Source: a virus
IMG/VR virus record: IMGVR_UViG_3300042691_018322
Coordinates: 1 to 20,627 of that record
Direction: 5' to 3' (one strand)
Length of the DNA stretch: 20,627 bases
Of the stretch, positions 13,251-20,370 are shown in pieces. The position numbers and the translations under genes were made by a program. How positions within the stretch are numbered: the first letter of the stretch is position 1; each line of letters begins with the position of its first letter. The notes under the pieces are model-generated. The model ran no database searches. It saw nothing but the letters and a program-made list of their open reading frames with translations, and was not told where the DNA came from.

Positions 13251-13460
13251 TTATTTTTTTAAAGGAACCAAATCTAATCCACCATCGCAGACAAAATCTT
13301 TTGAACAGCGATACAGGTGTCCAGTTTGAGTATTCATAACAACGATACTACCATTAGTAGGATCAATATTAAAAGTGTATAGGCTGTTGTTGCGGAATAC
13401 TGGATCCACGGTCTGTGTAGTCATCAATGCCGCTGTAATCGCCGCCAGTAATATTTCCAT
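13251..13460 (-). CDS. Small protein with signal-like N-terminus, 69 aa
   Basis: The N-terminal 'MEILLAAITAALMTTQTVDP' is hydrophobic for about 15 residues, like a short signal peptide or membrane anchor, but lacks the usual basic residues at the start. The mature part is beta-rich ('LYTFNIDPTNGSIVVMNTQT') with two Cys spaced like a disulphide pair ('LYRCSKDFVCDGG'). This suggests a small periplasmic or membrane-tethered protein. The start forms a TAATG junction with the DnaQ-like gene. Function not recognised; an alternative is a small soluble protein with a hydrophobic first strand. Confidence 0.7.
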   Translation of the reverse strand: MEILLAAITAALMTTQTVDPVFRNNSLYTFNIDPTNGSIVVMNTQTGHLYRCSKDFVCDGGLDLVPLKK

Positions 13461-14041
13461 TATATGCTCTTTGCTGAATCCAATATGCTTTCCAATTTGG
13501 CCTGGCGTTCCAGCAAGTTAAAGAACAATGCCAGGGTATTAGCCGCATCTACGTCTGCTCTGTGTGCTTTGCCTTTGAAATGCAGTTTAAAATAGCCCAT
13601 AGCTGACGCAAGTCCACCACTAGGTGCTTTACCTCTGGTCAGCATCAAGTATGTATACCAGGTCTTAACATCGATCCAACGGCGGCCAAAATGCGGGAAA
13701 TCCACATGATTTTTGCTGAATTCTACTAGTAATTCACCACTATCACCACCACCCCAGGTCACTGGGTTGACAAAGCACTTATACTCACGTATCAGCTCAC
13801 CTAGCTCACGGGCTACAGTTTCGTGGCTAACACAATTAGCACGTATGTCAGCATCAGTTATGCCTGTTAGGTCGTTGATGAATTCACTGATAGGTTCTTT
13901 TGGATCTATATACCATTTACGGACAACATAGTCTTCAAAGCGTGTGTGTTTATCACCTATAGCTACTCCGACCTGTATGATCTTACCACTAGGTTGGTTT
14001 AATTCTAGATCTAATGCGAGAAACTTTCCATCTGCTATCAT
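13460..14041 (-). CDS. DnaQ-like (DEDDh) 3'-5' exonuclease
   Basis: From the ATG at 14041 this is a 193-residue RNase T/DnaQ-fold exonuclease. Exo I 'FLALDLELNQPSGKIIQVGV' contains the D-x-E pair, 'LTGITDADI' follows in the usual place, Exo II is likely the Asp in 'GGGDSGELL', and Exo III is 'KAHRADVDAANT' with catalytic His and Asp. These enzymes remove nucleotides from 3' ends of DNA or RNA with two metal ions. T4 encodes DexA of this superfamily, but this protein does not obviously look like DexA itself. I place the start at 14041 because it makes an ATGA junction with the upstream nuclease and fits the domain start; the ATG at 14077 would add 12 residues inside the neighbour. Confidence 0.87.
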   Translation of the reverse strand: MIADGKFLALDLELNQPSGKIIQVGVAIGDKHTRFEDYVVRKWYIDPKEPISEFINDLTGITDADIRANCVSHETVARELGELIREYKCFVNPVTWGGGDSGELLVEFSKNHVDFPHFGRRWIDVKTWYTYLMLTRGKAPSGGLASAMGYFKLHFKGKAHRADVDAANTLALFFNLLERQAKLESILDSAKSI

Positions 14042-15039
14042 GCAGTTTCTTTCTGCGGATAACCGGCAGTAAGCCATTCAGCCATACTACTAGCATTCTC
14101 ACTTAATTTAACTAGATCATACTTGCCACAGAATTTTAAGAACTGAGCACCTACCATTGGAACATTTTTAGGCGTTTGACTGTTGGCGATAGTTTCAGCT
14201 ATCTTGGCCTTGATCGCATCTGGTTGTGCAGTTAAGTCAACTAAGACACGATTACGTTCATAGTCATCTAATACACGATGTTCTTGGCCATTATGGTCAA
14301 CCCAACGCTGTAGCATCAGGTTGTTCCAATTATAACCTTTGGTATTACGATCAGCATAGGCTTCTTCGAGACCTACTTTGTTCTTACTACCTTTGGTGCG
14401 CACGCCTGGAAATGCGGAAAATATATTGTCTGTGGGATCACCACGCATACACTTTTCAAAAAGTATAAACTTAGGATCTGGAATCTTTTTAGGTTCTTTG
14501 GTCTTTTTATCTATGACAGGTTTACCCTTCTTATCAAAGATACCTTTTAGCGTATGGAGTTCATCGCTTATGCCGTTATATTGATTGACATTATCACTAA
14601 GTAGCTGATAGAAATCAGTGTCGCTAGACACGATAGTATGATGATCATCTGGATGAGCTTGTATGAATCCAGCGATAAGATCATCTGCTTCAAGCTCGGG
14701 GTGTTGCAGAACTGTGCAGTTTGTCTTATCAGCGATAAAAGTTTTGAGAGCATCAAAAGTCTCCCAAAATAGACGATCTTCTTCTGCTTCACTTTCAGTA
14801 AGTGCGGCACGGGCAACACTGCGATTTTTCTTATAGGGTTCGTAGAAGTCTTTGCGCCAACTGCGTCCTTCTAAACAGAATATAACATGATCAGCCTTTT
14901 GATCACGCCACGACTTGTTTACTGAAGCTAGGGTTACATGGATAGCAAAACCTAGTTTATCCCATGTGTCACTTTGACGATGGGCACTATGTCGGGCTCT
15001 AAAGAATGTGTTTGCTGTGTCTACAAGTAAGTATCTCAT
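14038..15039 (-). CDS. T4 RNase H-like 5'-3' exonuclease (FEN family)
   Basis: The 333-residue protein has the PIN/FEN layout: 'RYLLVDTANTFFRARH' (2-17) with the first metal-binding Asp, 'DFYEPYKKNR' of the arch region, 'ELEADDLIAGF' (115-125), 'SSDTDFYQLL' (138-147) and 'RGDPTDNIFSAFPGV' (199-213), which begins the helix-hairpin-helix DNA-binding region. T4 RNase H removes RNA primers and flaps during lagging-strand synthesis, and its length is similar. A consensus promoter lies directly upstream, with its -10 box exactly 6 nt from the ATG, so the mRNA is probably leaderless. The downstream gene encodes a 3'-5' exonuclease, giving a paired nuclease operon. Confidence 0.93.
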   Translation of the reverse strand: MRYLLVDTANTFFRARHSAHRQSDTWDKLGFAIHVTLASVNKSWRDQKADHVIFCLEGRSWRKDFYEPYKKNRSVARAALTESEAEEDRLFWETFDALKTFIADKTNCTVLQHPELEADDLIAGFIQAHPDDHHTIVSSDTDFYQLLSDNVNQYNGISDELHTLKGIFDKKGKPVIDKKTKEPKKIPDPKFILFEKCMRGDPTDNIFSAFPGVRTKGSKNKVGLEEAYADRNTKGYNWNNLMLQRWVDHNGQEHRVLDDYERNRVLVDLTAQPDAIKAKIAETIANSQTPKNVPMVGAQFLKFCGKYDLVKLSENASSMAEWLTAGYPQKETA

Positions 15040-15045
15040 GTAAAC

Positions 15046-15074
15046 ATTATACTACCAAATTTGGTTGAAGTCAA
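15046..15074 (-). promoter_or_regulatory. Sigma70-like promoter of the nuclease operon (probably leaderless)
   Basis: Minus-strand TTGACT (15074-15069), a 17-nt spacer, then TATAAT (15051-15046). The -35 box overlaps the TGA stop (15073-15071) of the 124-residue gene. The predicted +1 is the A of the ATG at 15039. Confidence 0.85.
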
Positions 15075-15445
15075 CTGATTTCCGTTCTACCGTTACCTAG
15101 GTCTCTACGGTTATTTGGACGATTGCTGGGATCAGCCATAGCTTGTTCATAATTTTCCATAACAACATTTTGGCACACACTACGAAACCAATTGTCTACA
15201 ATGTCTTGATCAGTTTTTCCCTGATATCCAGCACGTATTAGATTGGCTACAAATTTGTCATTCCAATCCAATTCAAAACTACCTTGTCCTGGATTGTCCT
15301 TATCGATTTCCATGCTTAATACTTCTACCCATGGCTCGCCACGTTCAGTGGCTAGTTCTTTGGGTGTTTTTTTGGTTTTAGGGTCTTTTAAGGTAGCTGG
15401 TTCAGGCTTAGTGCCAAATAAATCTTTGATCAATTTCTTTATCAT
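15071..15445 (-). CDS. Conserved hypothetical protein, 124 aa
   Basis: After a basic N-terminus ('MIKKLIKDLFGTKPEP' and a Lys/Thr-rich stretch) comes a conserved-looking domain with 'GEPWVEVLSMEIDKDNPGQG', 'FELDWNDKFVANLIRAGYQG' and 'DIVDNWFRSVCQNV'. This resembles, from memory, an uncharacterised family in T4-like marine phages. The start is 1 nt after the metK stop, so it is probably translated by re-initiation. Its stop overlaps the next promoter. No catalytic motif recognised. Confidence 0.85.
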   Translation of the reverse strand: MIKKLIKDLFGTKPEPATLKDPKTKKTPKELATERGEPWVEVLSMEIDKDNPGQGSFELDWNDKFVANLIRAGYQGKTDQDIVDNWFRSVCQNVVMENYEQAMADPSNRPNNRRDLGNGRTEIS

Positions 15446-15446
15446 G

Positions 15447-16547
15447 TTAGTCCTTAAATAAATCTACGGCTTCCCACGGTAAATTAGCTTTACCAAAGTG
15501 TCCATAGTTGGTTGTTTCACTATAGATAGGGCGGAACAACTCAAATCTATTTATGATACCTGCCGGTGTAAGATCAACATTTTTCTCAATCCAATCGGTA
15601 GTATCCAAATCAACTCCTCGATCTGTTTTGATAAACAGACTAGTTGGTTGTTTAACACCGATAGCATAACTTAGTTGGACTGTGGCTTTGGTTGCACGAC
15701 CACTTGCTACGATATTCTTAGCTAGATACCTAGCCATATAAGCAGCACTGCGATCAACTTTAGTAGGATCTTTACCGCTAAAAGCACCACCACCATGAGG
15801 GCTATAGCCGCCATAAGTATCAACAATAATTTTACGACCAGTAAGCCCAGTATCACCGTCGGGACCACCAATAACAAAACGACCAGTAGGATTAATAAGA
15901 AACTCAGTGTTAGCATCAATTAACTCCTTAGGTAATACTTCTCTTATATAACTCTCTACTGCTACTCGCACTTCTGCGATATCTATGTCAGCTGAATGCT
16001 GTGTTGAACAGACGATCTTATCGATACGACTAACACTACCATCGTCATGATATTCCATCGTCACTTGACTCTTAGCATCAGGGCCTAACCATGTGACACC
16101 ATTGTTACGACGCAAGGTAAGTTCTTTGACGATCTGGTGACTGTAGTAGATAGCACTGGGCATTAGGTCTGGTGTTTCGTTGATAGCATAGCCAAACATC
16201 AGTCCTTGATCACCTGCACCAAAAGTGTCTGTGCCTAGAGCGATATCCGCTGATTGGCCATGCATGAAATTTAAAATATTTACATTGGCCCAATGGAATC
16301 CTTCTTGTTCGTATCCGATGTTTTTAATGATCCTACGCACGGTGCTAGAAACTTCTGCATCATGTAGAATACCTTTGTATTCGCCAGCTAGAACGACCTG
16401 ATCAGTCGTTACCAGTGTTTCACAAGCACAGCGATTAGCATTATTTCCGTCACGTAAAACTAAATCTAGGATCCCGTCACTAATAGCGTCTGCTACTTTG
16501 TCTGGATGCCCTTCACTAACACTTTCACTTGTAAACAAATAACTCAT
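15447..16547 (-). CDS. metK: S-adenosylmethionine synthetase
   Basis: MetK makes SAM from ATP and methionine. At 366 residues it is slightly shorter than the usual 380-400, yet the signatures are intact: 'SEGHPDK' (11-17) with the catalytic His, 'HGQSADIALG' (96-105), the hexapeptide-type 'GAGDQG' (110-115), 'GGPDGDTGLTGRKIIVDTYG' (227-246) and the phosphate loop 'GGGAFSGKDPTKVDRSAAY' (252-270). All expected active-site segments are present, so it should be functional. It lies between a DUF2061 gene and a hypothetical in the queE operon. Radical-SAM QueE and at least two methyltransferases in the window use SAM. Phage metK is unusual. The start forms an ATGA junction, with GGGG about 8 nt upstream. 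Confidence 0.96.
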   Translation of the reverse strand: MSYLFTSESVSEGHPDKVADAISDGILDLVLRDGNNANRCACETLVTTDQVVLAGEYKGILHDAEVSSTVRRIIKNIGYEQEGFHWANVNILNFMHGQSADIALGTDTFGAGDQGLMFGYAINETPDLMPSAIYYSHQIVKELTLRRNNGVTWLGPDAKSQVTMEYHDDGSVSRIDKIVCSTQHSADIDIAEVRVAVESYIREVLPKELIDANTEFLINPTGRFVIGGPDGDTGLTGRKIIVDTYGGYSPHGGGAFSGKDPTKVDRSAAYMARYLAKNIVASGRATKATVQLSYAIGVKQPTSLFIKTDRGVDLDTTDWIEKNVDLTPAGIINRFELFRPIYSETTNYGHFGKANLPWEAVDLFKD

Positions 16548-16756
16548 TCAGTTCCCCATTTAATTTTTAACCATATACGTTCGTGTATATAATAATCGAT
16601 ACTTAATAATAGATGTAGTAATGTAGCGAATCCAGTTGACTTAGCGATATCTCCGGTCCACATCCATGTCCAAAAAATAGTGAACAGCCATGCAGTGATG
16701 CGATAGCTGATCATCCTAGCAATAGTTCTTTTATGCGTTTCTCTTACTTGCCCCAT
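16544..16756 (-). CDS. DUF2061-family small membrane protein, 70 aa
   Basis: Pattern 'ETHKRTIARMISYRITAWLF' followed by 'TIFWTWMWTGDIAKSTGFA', then 'LLHLLLSIDYYIHERIWLKI', matching the small DUF2061 membrane family with two hydrophobic segments (about residues 19-34 and 40-53) and the conserved 'YY.HER.W' near the end. The family has no known biochemical function. GGGG lies 6 nt before the ATG. The gene overlaps queE by 13 nt upstream and metK by 4 nt downstream, so it is firmly within this operon. Confidence 0.85.
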   Translation of the reverse strand: MGQVRETHKRTIARMISYRITAWLFTIFWTWMWTGDIAKSTGFATLLHLLLSIDYYIHERIWLKIKWGTE

Positions 16757-17598
16757 GAATTACCCCATAAGTCAACATGCAATCTTGGGCTGTAATAATA
16801 CCCACGACGCATAGCTTCATCAGCTACATTGAATTTGTTACCATCATAGACCTTGACCACACCACCTACAGGCATGATATAAACAACACCTTTAAATTTG
16901 GCCCGGCGATACTCTGCCACTGCACGATCTACTTCATCAAAGTCTTTGGGATTTTCGACTACAAATTTAAGATAGGTAGTTCCAACCTTTTCATATGACT
17001 TGACGATTTCAGGTTTAATAGCATCTTCCCACCGCTCACCACTAGCACTTAATTTAGCACTGACTGAGAATGTGATCTCTCTACCAGCACGATTCCAAAG
17101 TTTTAAATACTTGGCAAAGTCTTCATGCAGTTCTTGGGTGCCGTTAGTTTCAAATGTTAAGTTCTTTAGATTATACATATCCTTATGACTTAGTAGTTCT
17201 GGATAAGCACGTTGCCAACCTAGCAATGGTTCGCCACCTGTGATAACCAAATGTGTATCATTACCATTGGGCATGATCCAACTATTACTCGGAACCAGAG
17301 CTAACATACGCTGGACTACAGCATCAATAGTCAGTAGAGGACTAAAGTTCTTAAATCTAGGATCCCATGACGCATAACTGTCACAGCCGGTATTAACCAA
17401 TGGAAGTTCTTCATAGATACGATATTTTGTTGGATCAATAAACTCACGTTCTGTGCTCATCTGTGTGCGATCTGGCATGCCAAATCCACCACAGGTAAAG
17501 TTACAGCCAAAGGTTCTTAAGAACACACTAGGAACACCGATAAAGCGTCCTTCACCCTGTGCCGAATAAAATATTTCACTGACTTTTAATTTGCTCAT
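16744..17598 (-). CDS. queE: 7-carboxy-7-deazaguanine synthase (QueE), radical SAM
   Basis: QueE uses SAM and a 4Fe-4S cluster to turn 6-carboxytetrahydropterin (QueD product) into 7-carboxy-7-deazaguanine. The 284-residue protein opens with 'FYSAQGEGRFIGVPSVFLRT' (10-29), typical of QueE. The cluster ligands appear as Cys32 and Cys36 in 'GCNFTCGGFG' and Cys72 in 'TGCDSYASWDP', so about 35 residues are inserted between the second and third Cys compared with the compact canonical CX3CX2C motif. 'VITGGEPLL' (118-126) and 'LTFETNGTQ' confirm the radical SAM fold. The start at 17598 is chosen because the domain begins there and the promoter's predicted +1 is exactly this A; an ATG at 17661 lies upstream of the promoter and is unlikely. 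Confidence 0.93.
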   Translation of the reverse strand: MSKLKVSEIFYSAQGEGRFIGVPSVFLRTFGCNFTCGGFGMPDRTQMSTEREFIDPTKYRIYEELPLVNTGCDSYASWDPRFKNFSPLLTIDAVVQRMLALVPSNSWIMPNGNDTHLVITGGEPLLGWQRAYPELLSHKDMYNLKNLTFETNGTQELHEDFAKYLKLWNRAGREITFSVSAKLSASGERWEDAIKPEIVKSYEKVGTTYLKFVVENPKDFDEVDRAVAEYRRAKFKGVVYIMPVGGVVKVYDGNKFNVADEAMRRGYYYSPRLHVDLWGNSWGK

Positions 17599-17604
17599 AT
17601 TTGT

Positions 17605-17633
17605 ATTATAGTAGATTTTTTTAGTAAAGTCAA
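17605..17633 (-). promoter_or_regulatory. Sigma70-like promoter of the queE-metK operon (probably leaderless)
   Basis: Minus-strand TTGACT (17633-17628), a 17-nt spacer, then TATAAT (17610-17605). The -35 box abuts the stop of the phosphoribosyltransferase gene (17634-17636). Six nucleotides separate the -10 box from the ATG at 17598. Confidence 0.85.
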
Positions 17634-18179
17634 TCAATGTTCCCAGGGATAAACAATCCAAACATCTTCTTGGGCTTTGTTTATTTCCACAGCACTGTAG
17701 TCGACCTTACGGCTAAACTTACTGCTGAGATTGTCAAATAACACTGCAAAACGCACATTGTTTCCCCATACATCTGCCCAGGCTGGATCGTTAGGCAAGT
17801 TACTACCTTGCCAATCTTTGATGATCCAATCTAATGTAGCACCTGTATCATTGATGTCATCTAAGATTAAGATGTTTTTACGTAGTGCGGGATCGCTAGT
17901 AGGCTCACCTGCTGGACGGGGAACTGCACTGGCACTTAAATATCCAAAAGCATCTTCAGCCATCCAGCAGTTGCTTTCGGTATCTGTGTTATCGCGTAAG
18001 GCTACTTTTAGTGTGTGCATGGGAATATCTAACGCATGACTCATATATACAGCAGGAACTAGTCCGCCGCGTGTTAACCCAACAATATAATCAGGACGCC
18101 ATTCATCCTTATACATTTGGAAACTGATACGATTAACATATTCTCTAATGTCTACGTCACTTACATAACGTTTTTTCAT
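17634..18179 (-). CDS. PRPP-dependent phosphoribosyltransferase
   Basis: A 181-residue type I phosphoribosyltransferase: 'DYIVGLTRGGLVPAVYMSHA' (30-49) is the first PRPP-contact loop and 'ILILDDINDTGATLD' (103-117) is the PRPP-binding motif. The overall layout resembles xanthine/hypoxanthine-type enzymes, which join a purine base to ribose-5-phosphate. The acceptor base cannot be read from sequence; purine salvage is the default guess, and a role with a 7-deazaguanine base is conceivable because folE and queE flank its operon. The start overlaps the previous stop in ATGA, with GGAG 8 nt upstream. Confidence 0.88.
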   Translation of the reverse strand: MKKRYVSDVDIREYVNRISFQMYKDEWRPDYIVGLTRGGLVPAVYMSHALDIPMHTLKVALRDNTDTESNCWMAEDAFGYLSASAVPRPAGEPTSDPALRKNILILDDINDTGATLDWIIKDWQGSNLPNDPAWADVWGNNVRFAVLFDNLSSKFSRKVDYSAVEINKAQEDVWIVYPWEH

Positions 18180-18475
18180 TTCATCAACTCCAAGGTCATG
18201 ATCTTAGCGATACTATCTGTTTTGTTTTCATCATCGTCGTTGATGATGTGCATGTTAGTGATCCACTCACTGCGTTGCTTATCCCAGCGTCCTACTTCCA
18301 AGATGATACCACCTGTGGCATTATAGATACGGAAGTTAGTTTCTGGATTACGATCAAAGAAGCTGGGGGCATCACTTTTTATTCTGATAGTATCTCTACT
18401 AGGAATCGCTTCTCCCCAATCATCGTAGCGTTCTACACCTAACCAATTACAGATTTTACGTTTGATCCAACGCAT
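18176..18475 (-). CDS. Conserved hypothetical protein, 99 aa
   Basis: The N-terminus is basic ('MRWIKRKICNWLGVERYDDW'), followed by a beta-rich stretch 'NFRIYNATGGIILEVGRWDK' and 'ITNMHIINDDDENKTDSIAK'. It resembles, from memory, small proteins of T4-like marine phages. AAAGGA lies 6 nt before the ATG. It is coupled by ATGA to the phosphoribosyltransferase. Function unknown. Confidence 0.82.
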   Translation of the reverse strand: MRWIKRKICNWLGVERYDDWGEAIPSRDTIRIKSDAPSFFDRNPETNFRIYNATGGIILEVGRWDKQRSEWITNMHIINDDDENKTDSIAKIMTLELMK

Positions 18476-18478
18476 AAT

Positions 18479-18805
18479 TTATCCTTTGTATGCTTTGATA
18501 CTAGAAATTTTATCATCTGTGAATGTTATAACATCTGTGACTAAAATAGTCTCGGCTCCGTTAATCAATATTTCTAATTCTGCAGCCACAGTATTCGCGT
18601 CTTGGTAAAGGGCCAAAGGTGTTACCAGGATAGAATCTACAGTATTAAAAATACCACGCACTGTAGATAATACAGCACTTTTACCTTCTGCAAAATATTG
18701 CCAGTCACGTAACACGATATTATCGTCGTATAATTCGGCTAGCCCGTCAATATCTTTATTTGAAAATAATTCAAAATGTTTATGGCATAATTCTTTTAAA
18801 TCCAT
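18479..18805 (-). CDS. SnoaL-like (NTF2 superfamily) protein
   Basis: The 108-residue protein follows the SnoaL/NTF2-like pattern: an opening helix 'CHKHFELFSNKDIDGLAELY', then 'DDNIVLRDWQYFAEGKSAVL' and beta strands ending 'ETILVTDVITFTDDKISSIK'. The fold is a cone-shaped pocket used by small-molecule isomerases and ligand-binding proteins; the particular ligand cannot be inferred. AAGGAG precedes the ATG at a good distance. It follows the SAM methyltransferase by 2 nt, so the two may act on the same metabolite or surface group. Confidence 0.8.
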   Translation of the reverse strand: MDLKELCHKHFELFSNKDIDGLAELYDDNIVLRDWQYFAEGKSAVLSTVRGIFNTVDSILVTPLALYQDANTVAAELEILINGAETILVTDVITFTDDKISSIKAYKG

Positions 18806-18807
18806 TA

Positions 18808-19608
18808 TTAATCTCCTTGATATTCAAAACTTTTGTCTGATGAGGATCCCTCAAATTTTTTACATAACATAGTAACTGATTTATATGACTGCGGGGCGAA
18901 ATTTTTTAAATCTTGTATCGCAAACCAATTTTTATTAAACTGACGTTCAACAACATGGAATTCGATGCGCCATCCAAAGAAATACAAAATCATTTCTAAC
19001 CAAGCCAGATTCGGACACGATCCAATCGCAGTTTTAAGATCACCATCAAATACTGTAAATGGACTTTCTGTTGTCTGAGAATAATAATGCACGGCAGGTG
19101 TGCCTTCATCGGAAAAAATAGTAGATTCAAAAATAAGATTTTTTATATCACTTTTAGAAATCGTTTCAATGATCGCATATGGATTTCTAAGATGTTCTAA
19201 AACCTGTGTAAAAATCAAAGTATCTTTATCTTTACAATTTTTTTCCAATAACTCTAAATCTTCAATATTACCTTGTTCAAATGTGTAATCAGTCATTCCT
19301 AACTGCTGATATGCAAAATTAGCAACATCAATTGGGAATTTTCTTACGTTAATTCCGTGGATTGATTTGGCTCCTAATTTTTTAGCTATATAAGACAAAT
19401 ATCCGACATGACAACCTAAATCTAATATTCTACAATCTTTAATATAGGAAATATCAGTTAGAAATAATCTTTCAAATCTTGTTCTATCTAGAGTCGGATA
19501 ATCCCAATCTTGTAAGGGCTGATATTGATCATACGATATCAGATTTTCAGTATGAAACAAGTGCGAAAAATATTGATAGTGTGCTGAAGGAGGTAACAAG
19601 AGACTCAT
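18808..19608 (-). CDS. Class I SAM-dependent methyltransferase
   Basis: A 266-residue protein with a Rossmann methyltransferase domain: motif I 'RILDLGCHVGYLSYIAKKLG' (60-79), 'IHGINVRK' as the acidic-loop equivalent region, 'GNIEDLELLE' and 'LIFTQVLEHLRNPY' (131-144), the latter typical of UbiE/Methyltransf_11-like small-molecule methyltransferases. It is not a DNA methyltransferase because no DPPY or PCQ motif is present. The substrate is unknown; a sugar or lipid-linked group is possible, as an aminotransferase of sugar-biosynthesis type lies two genes upstream. The start overlaps the folE stop in ATGA. Confidence 0.88.
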   Translation of the reverse strand: MSLLLPPSAHYQYFSHLFHTENLISYDQYQPLQDWDYPTLDRTRFERLFLTDISYIKDCRILDLGCHVGYLSYIAKKLGAKSIHGINVRKFPIDVANFAYQQLGMTDYTFEQGNIEDLELLEKNCKDKDTLIFTQVLEHLRNPYAIIETISKSDIKNLIFESTIFSDEGTPAVHYYSQTTESPFTVFDGDLKTAIGSCPNLAWLEMILYFFGWRIEFHVVERQFNKNWFAIQDLKNFAPQSYKSVTMLCKKFEGSSSDKSFEYQGD

Positions 19609-20297
19609 CTTGGTGCAAACTCCTGTTGTAGTTTAATATTATCAAAGAATTCTTTCTTAGTGTTACCATCATTCTTAAATGCACCTTTTAATACCGTAGT
19701 TTGTGTCAGACTTGAATGTGCCATGATGCCACGATTCTCACAGCAACCATGTGTGGCCTGTATATAGACAGCTACATTTTCACTACCTGTGGCTTTTTGG
19801 ATTTCTCTGGCGATGTCGTTAGCAAGTTCTTCTTGCAACGTACCACGACGAGCACACCATTGAGCAATACGAGTATACTTAGACAAGCCAATAAGTTTTT
19901 GTGCGGCGATAATCCCAATATAGGCAACCCCAGCGACAGGCTGGTGATGATGGCTACACATACTACGAAGTTCACTTCTAACCACAAGCATACCTTCATA
20001 ACGGTCCTCACTATCATTTGGAAAAGCTGTAGCATCTGGTGCTGGATCATAGCGTCCTGCCATGATCTCATACAGATACATTTTTGCAAGGCGACGTGCT
20101 GTGCCTTTTGAATTTGGGTCATTGTGTCTGTCGATAATCAAACTATCTAACACACCTTCAAATTTCTCAGTCAGTTCATCTACTAACTGTGCTCGTTCTT
20201 CGTCTTTGACGTATTTTGATATATTATCACCTGCCCAGTATCTCGCACCGTCATTGCTGATGCGTTCAAGGATAATATCACTGATTTTATTGCTCAT
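19605..20297 (-). CDS. folE: GTP cyclohydrolase I
   Basis: FolE opens GTP to 7,8-dihydroneopterin triphosphate, the entry step for folate and for 7-deazaguanine. The 230-residue protein has 'VRSELRSMCSHHHQPVAGVA' (106-125) with zinc ligands Cys114 and His117, 'IGLSKYTRIAQWCARR' (136-151) for substrate binding, and 'THGCCENRGI' (182-191) with the third zinc ligand, probably Cys185. The N-terminal helices and the 'NDSEDRYEGM' loop fit the family. The start at 20297 has GGAG about 8 nt upstream in a leader of some 35-40 nt behind its own promoter. With QueD and QueE in the same region, a 7-deazaguanine role is the simplest reading; feeding folate for ThyA/DHFR is the alternative. Confidence 0.96.
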   Translation of the reverse strand: MSNKISDIILERISNDGARYWAGDNISKYVKDEERAQLVDELTEKFEGVLDSLIIDRHNDPNSKGTARRLAKMYLYEIMAGRYDPAPDATAFPNDSEDRYEGMLVVRSELRSMCSHHHQPVAGVAYIGIIAAQKLIGLSKYTRIAQWCARRGTLQEELANDIAREIQKATGSENVAVYIQATHGCCENRGIMAHSSLTQTTVLKGAFKNDGNTKKEFFDNIKLQQEFAPR

Positions 20298-20339
20298 TTA
20301 AGTCTCCGATGTTAAGGCAGAGGATTGCCATATTGTTAT

Positions 20340-20368
20340 AGTATATAGGTTATTTAGGTCTAAGTCAA
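20340..20368 (-). promoter_or_regulatory. Sigma70-like promoter of the folE operon
   Basis: Minus-strand TTGACT (20368-20363), a 17-nt spacer, then TATACT (20345-20340). It lies 2 nt beyond the stop of the DegT-like gene. The leader to the folE ATG carries GGAG. Confidence 0.82.
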
Positions 20369-20370
20369 GG

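Noticed and set aside
14568-14819. Minus-strand 83-codon frame within the FEN nuclease gene
   Set aside because: Alternate-frame shadow of a well-supported nuclease; no start signal.
17599-17661. Longer QueE start at 17661
   Set aside because: The extra codons contain the promoter and overlap the phosphoribosyltransferase end; the QueE domain begins right at 17598.
19716-20111. Plus-strand open frame of 131 codons
   Set aside because: Antisense to folE, whose identity is certain; the translation is Thr/Cys/His-rich without a recognisable domain.
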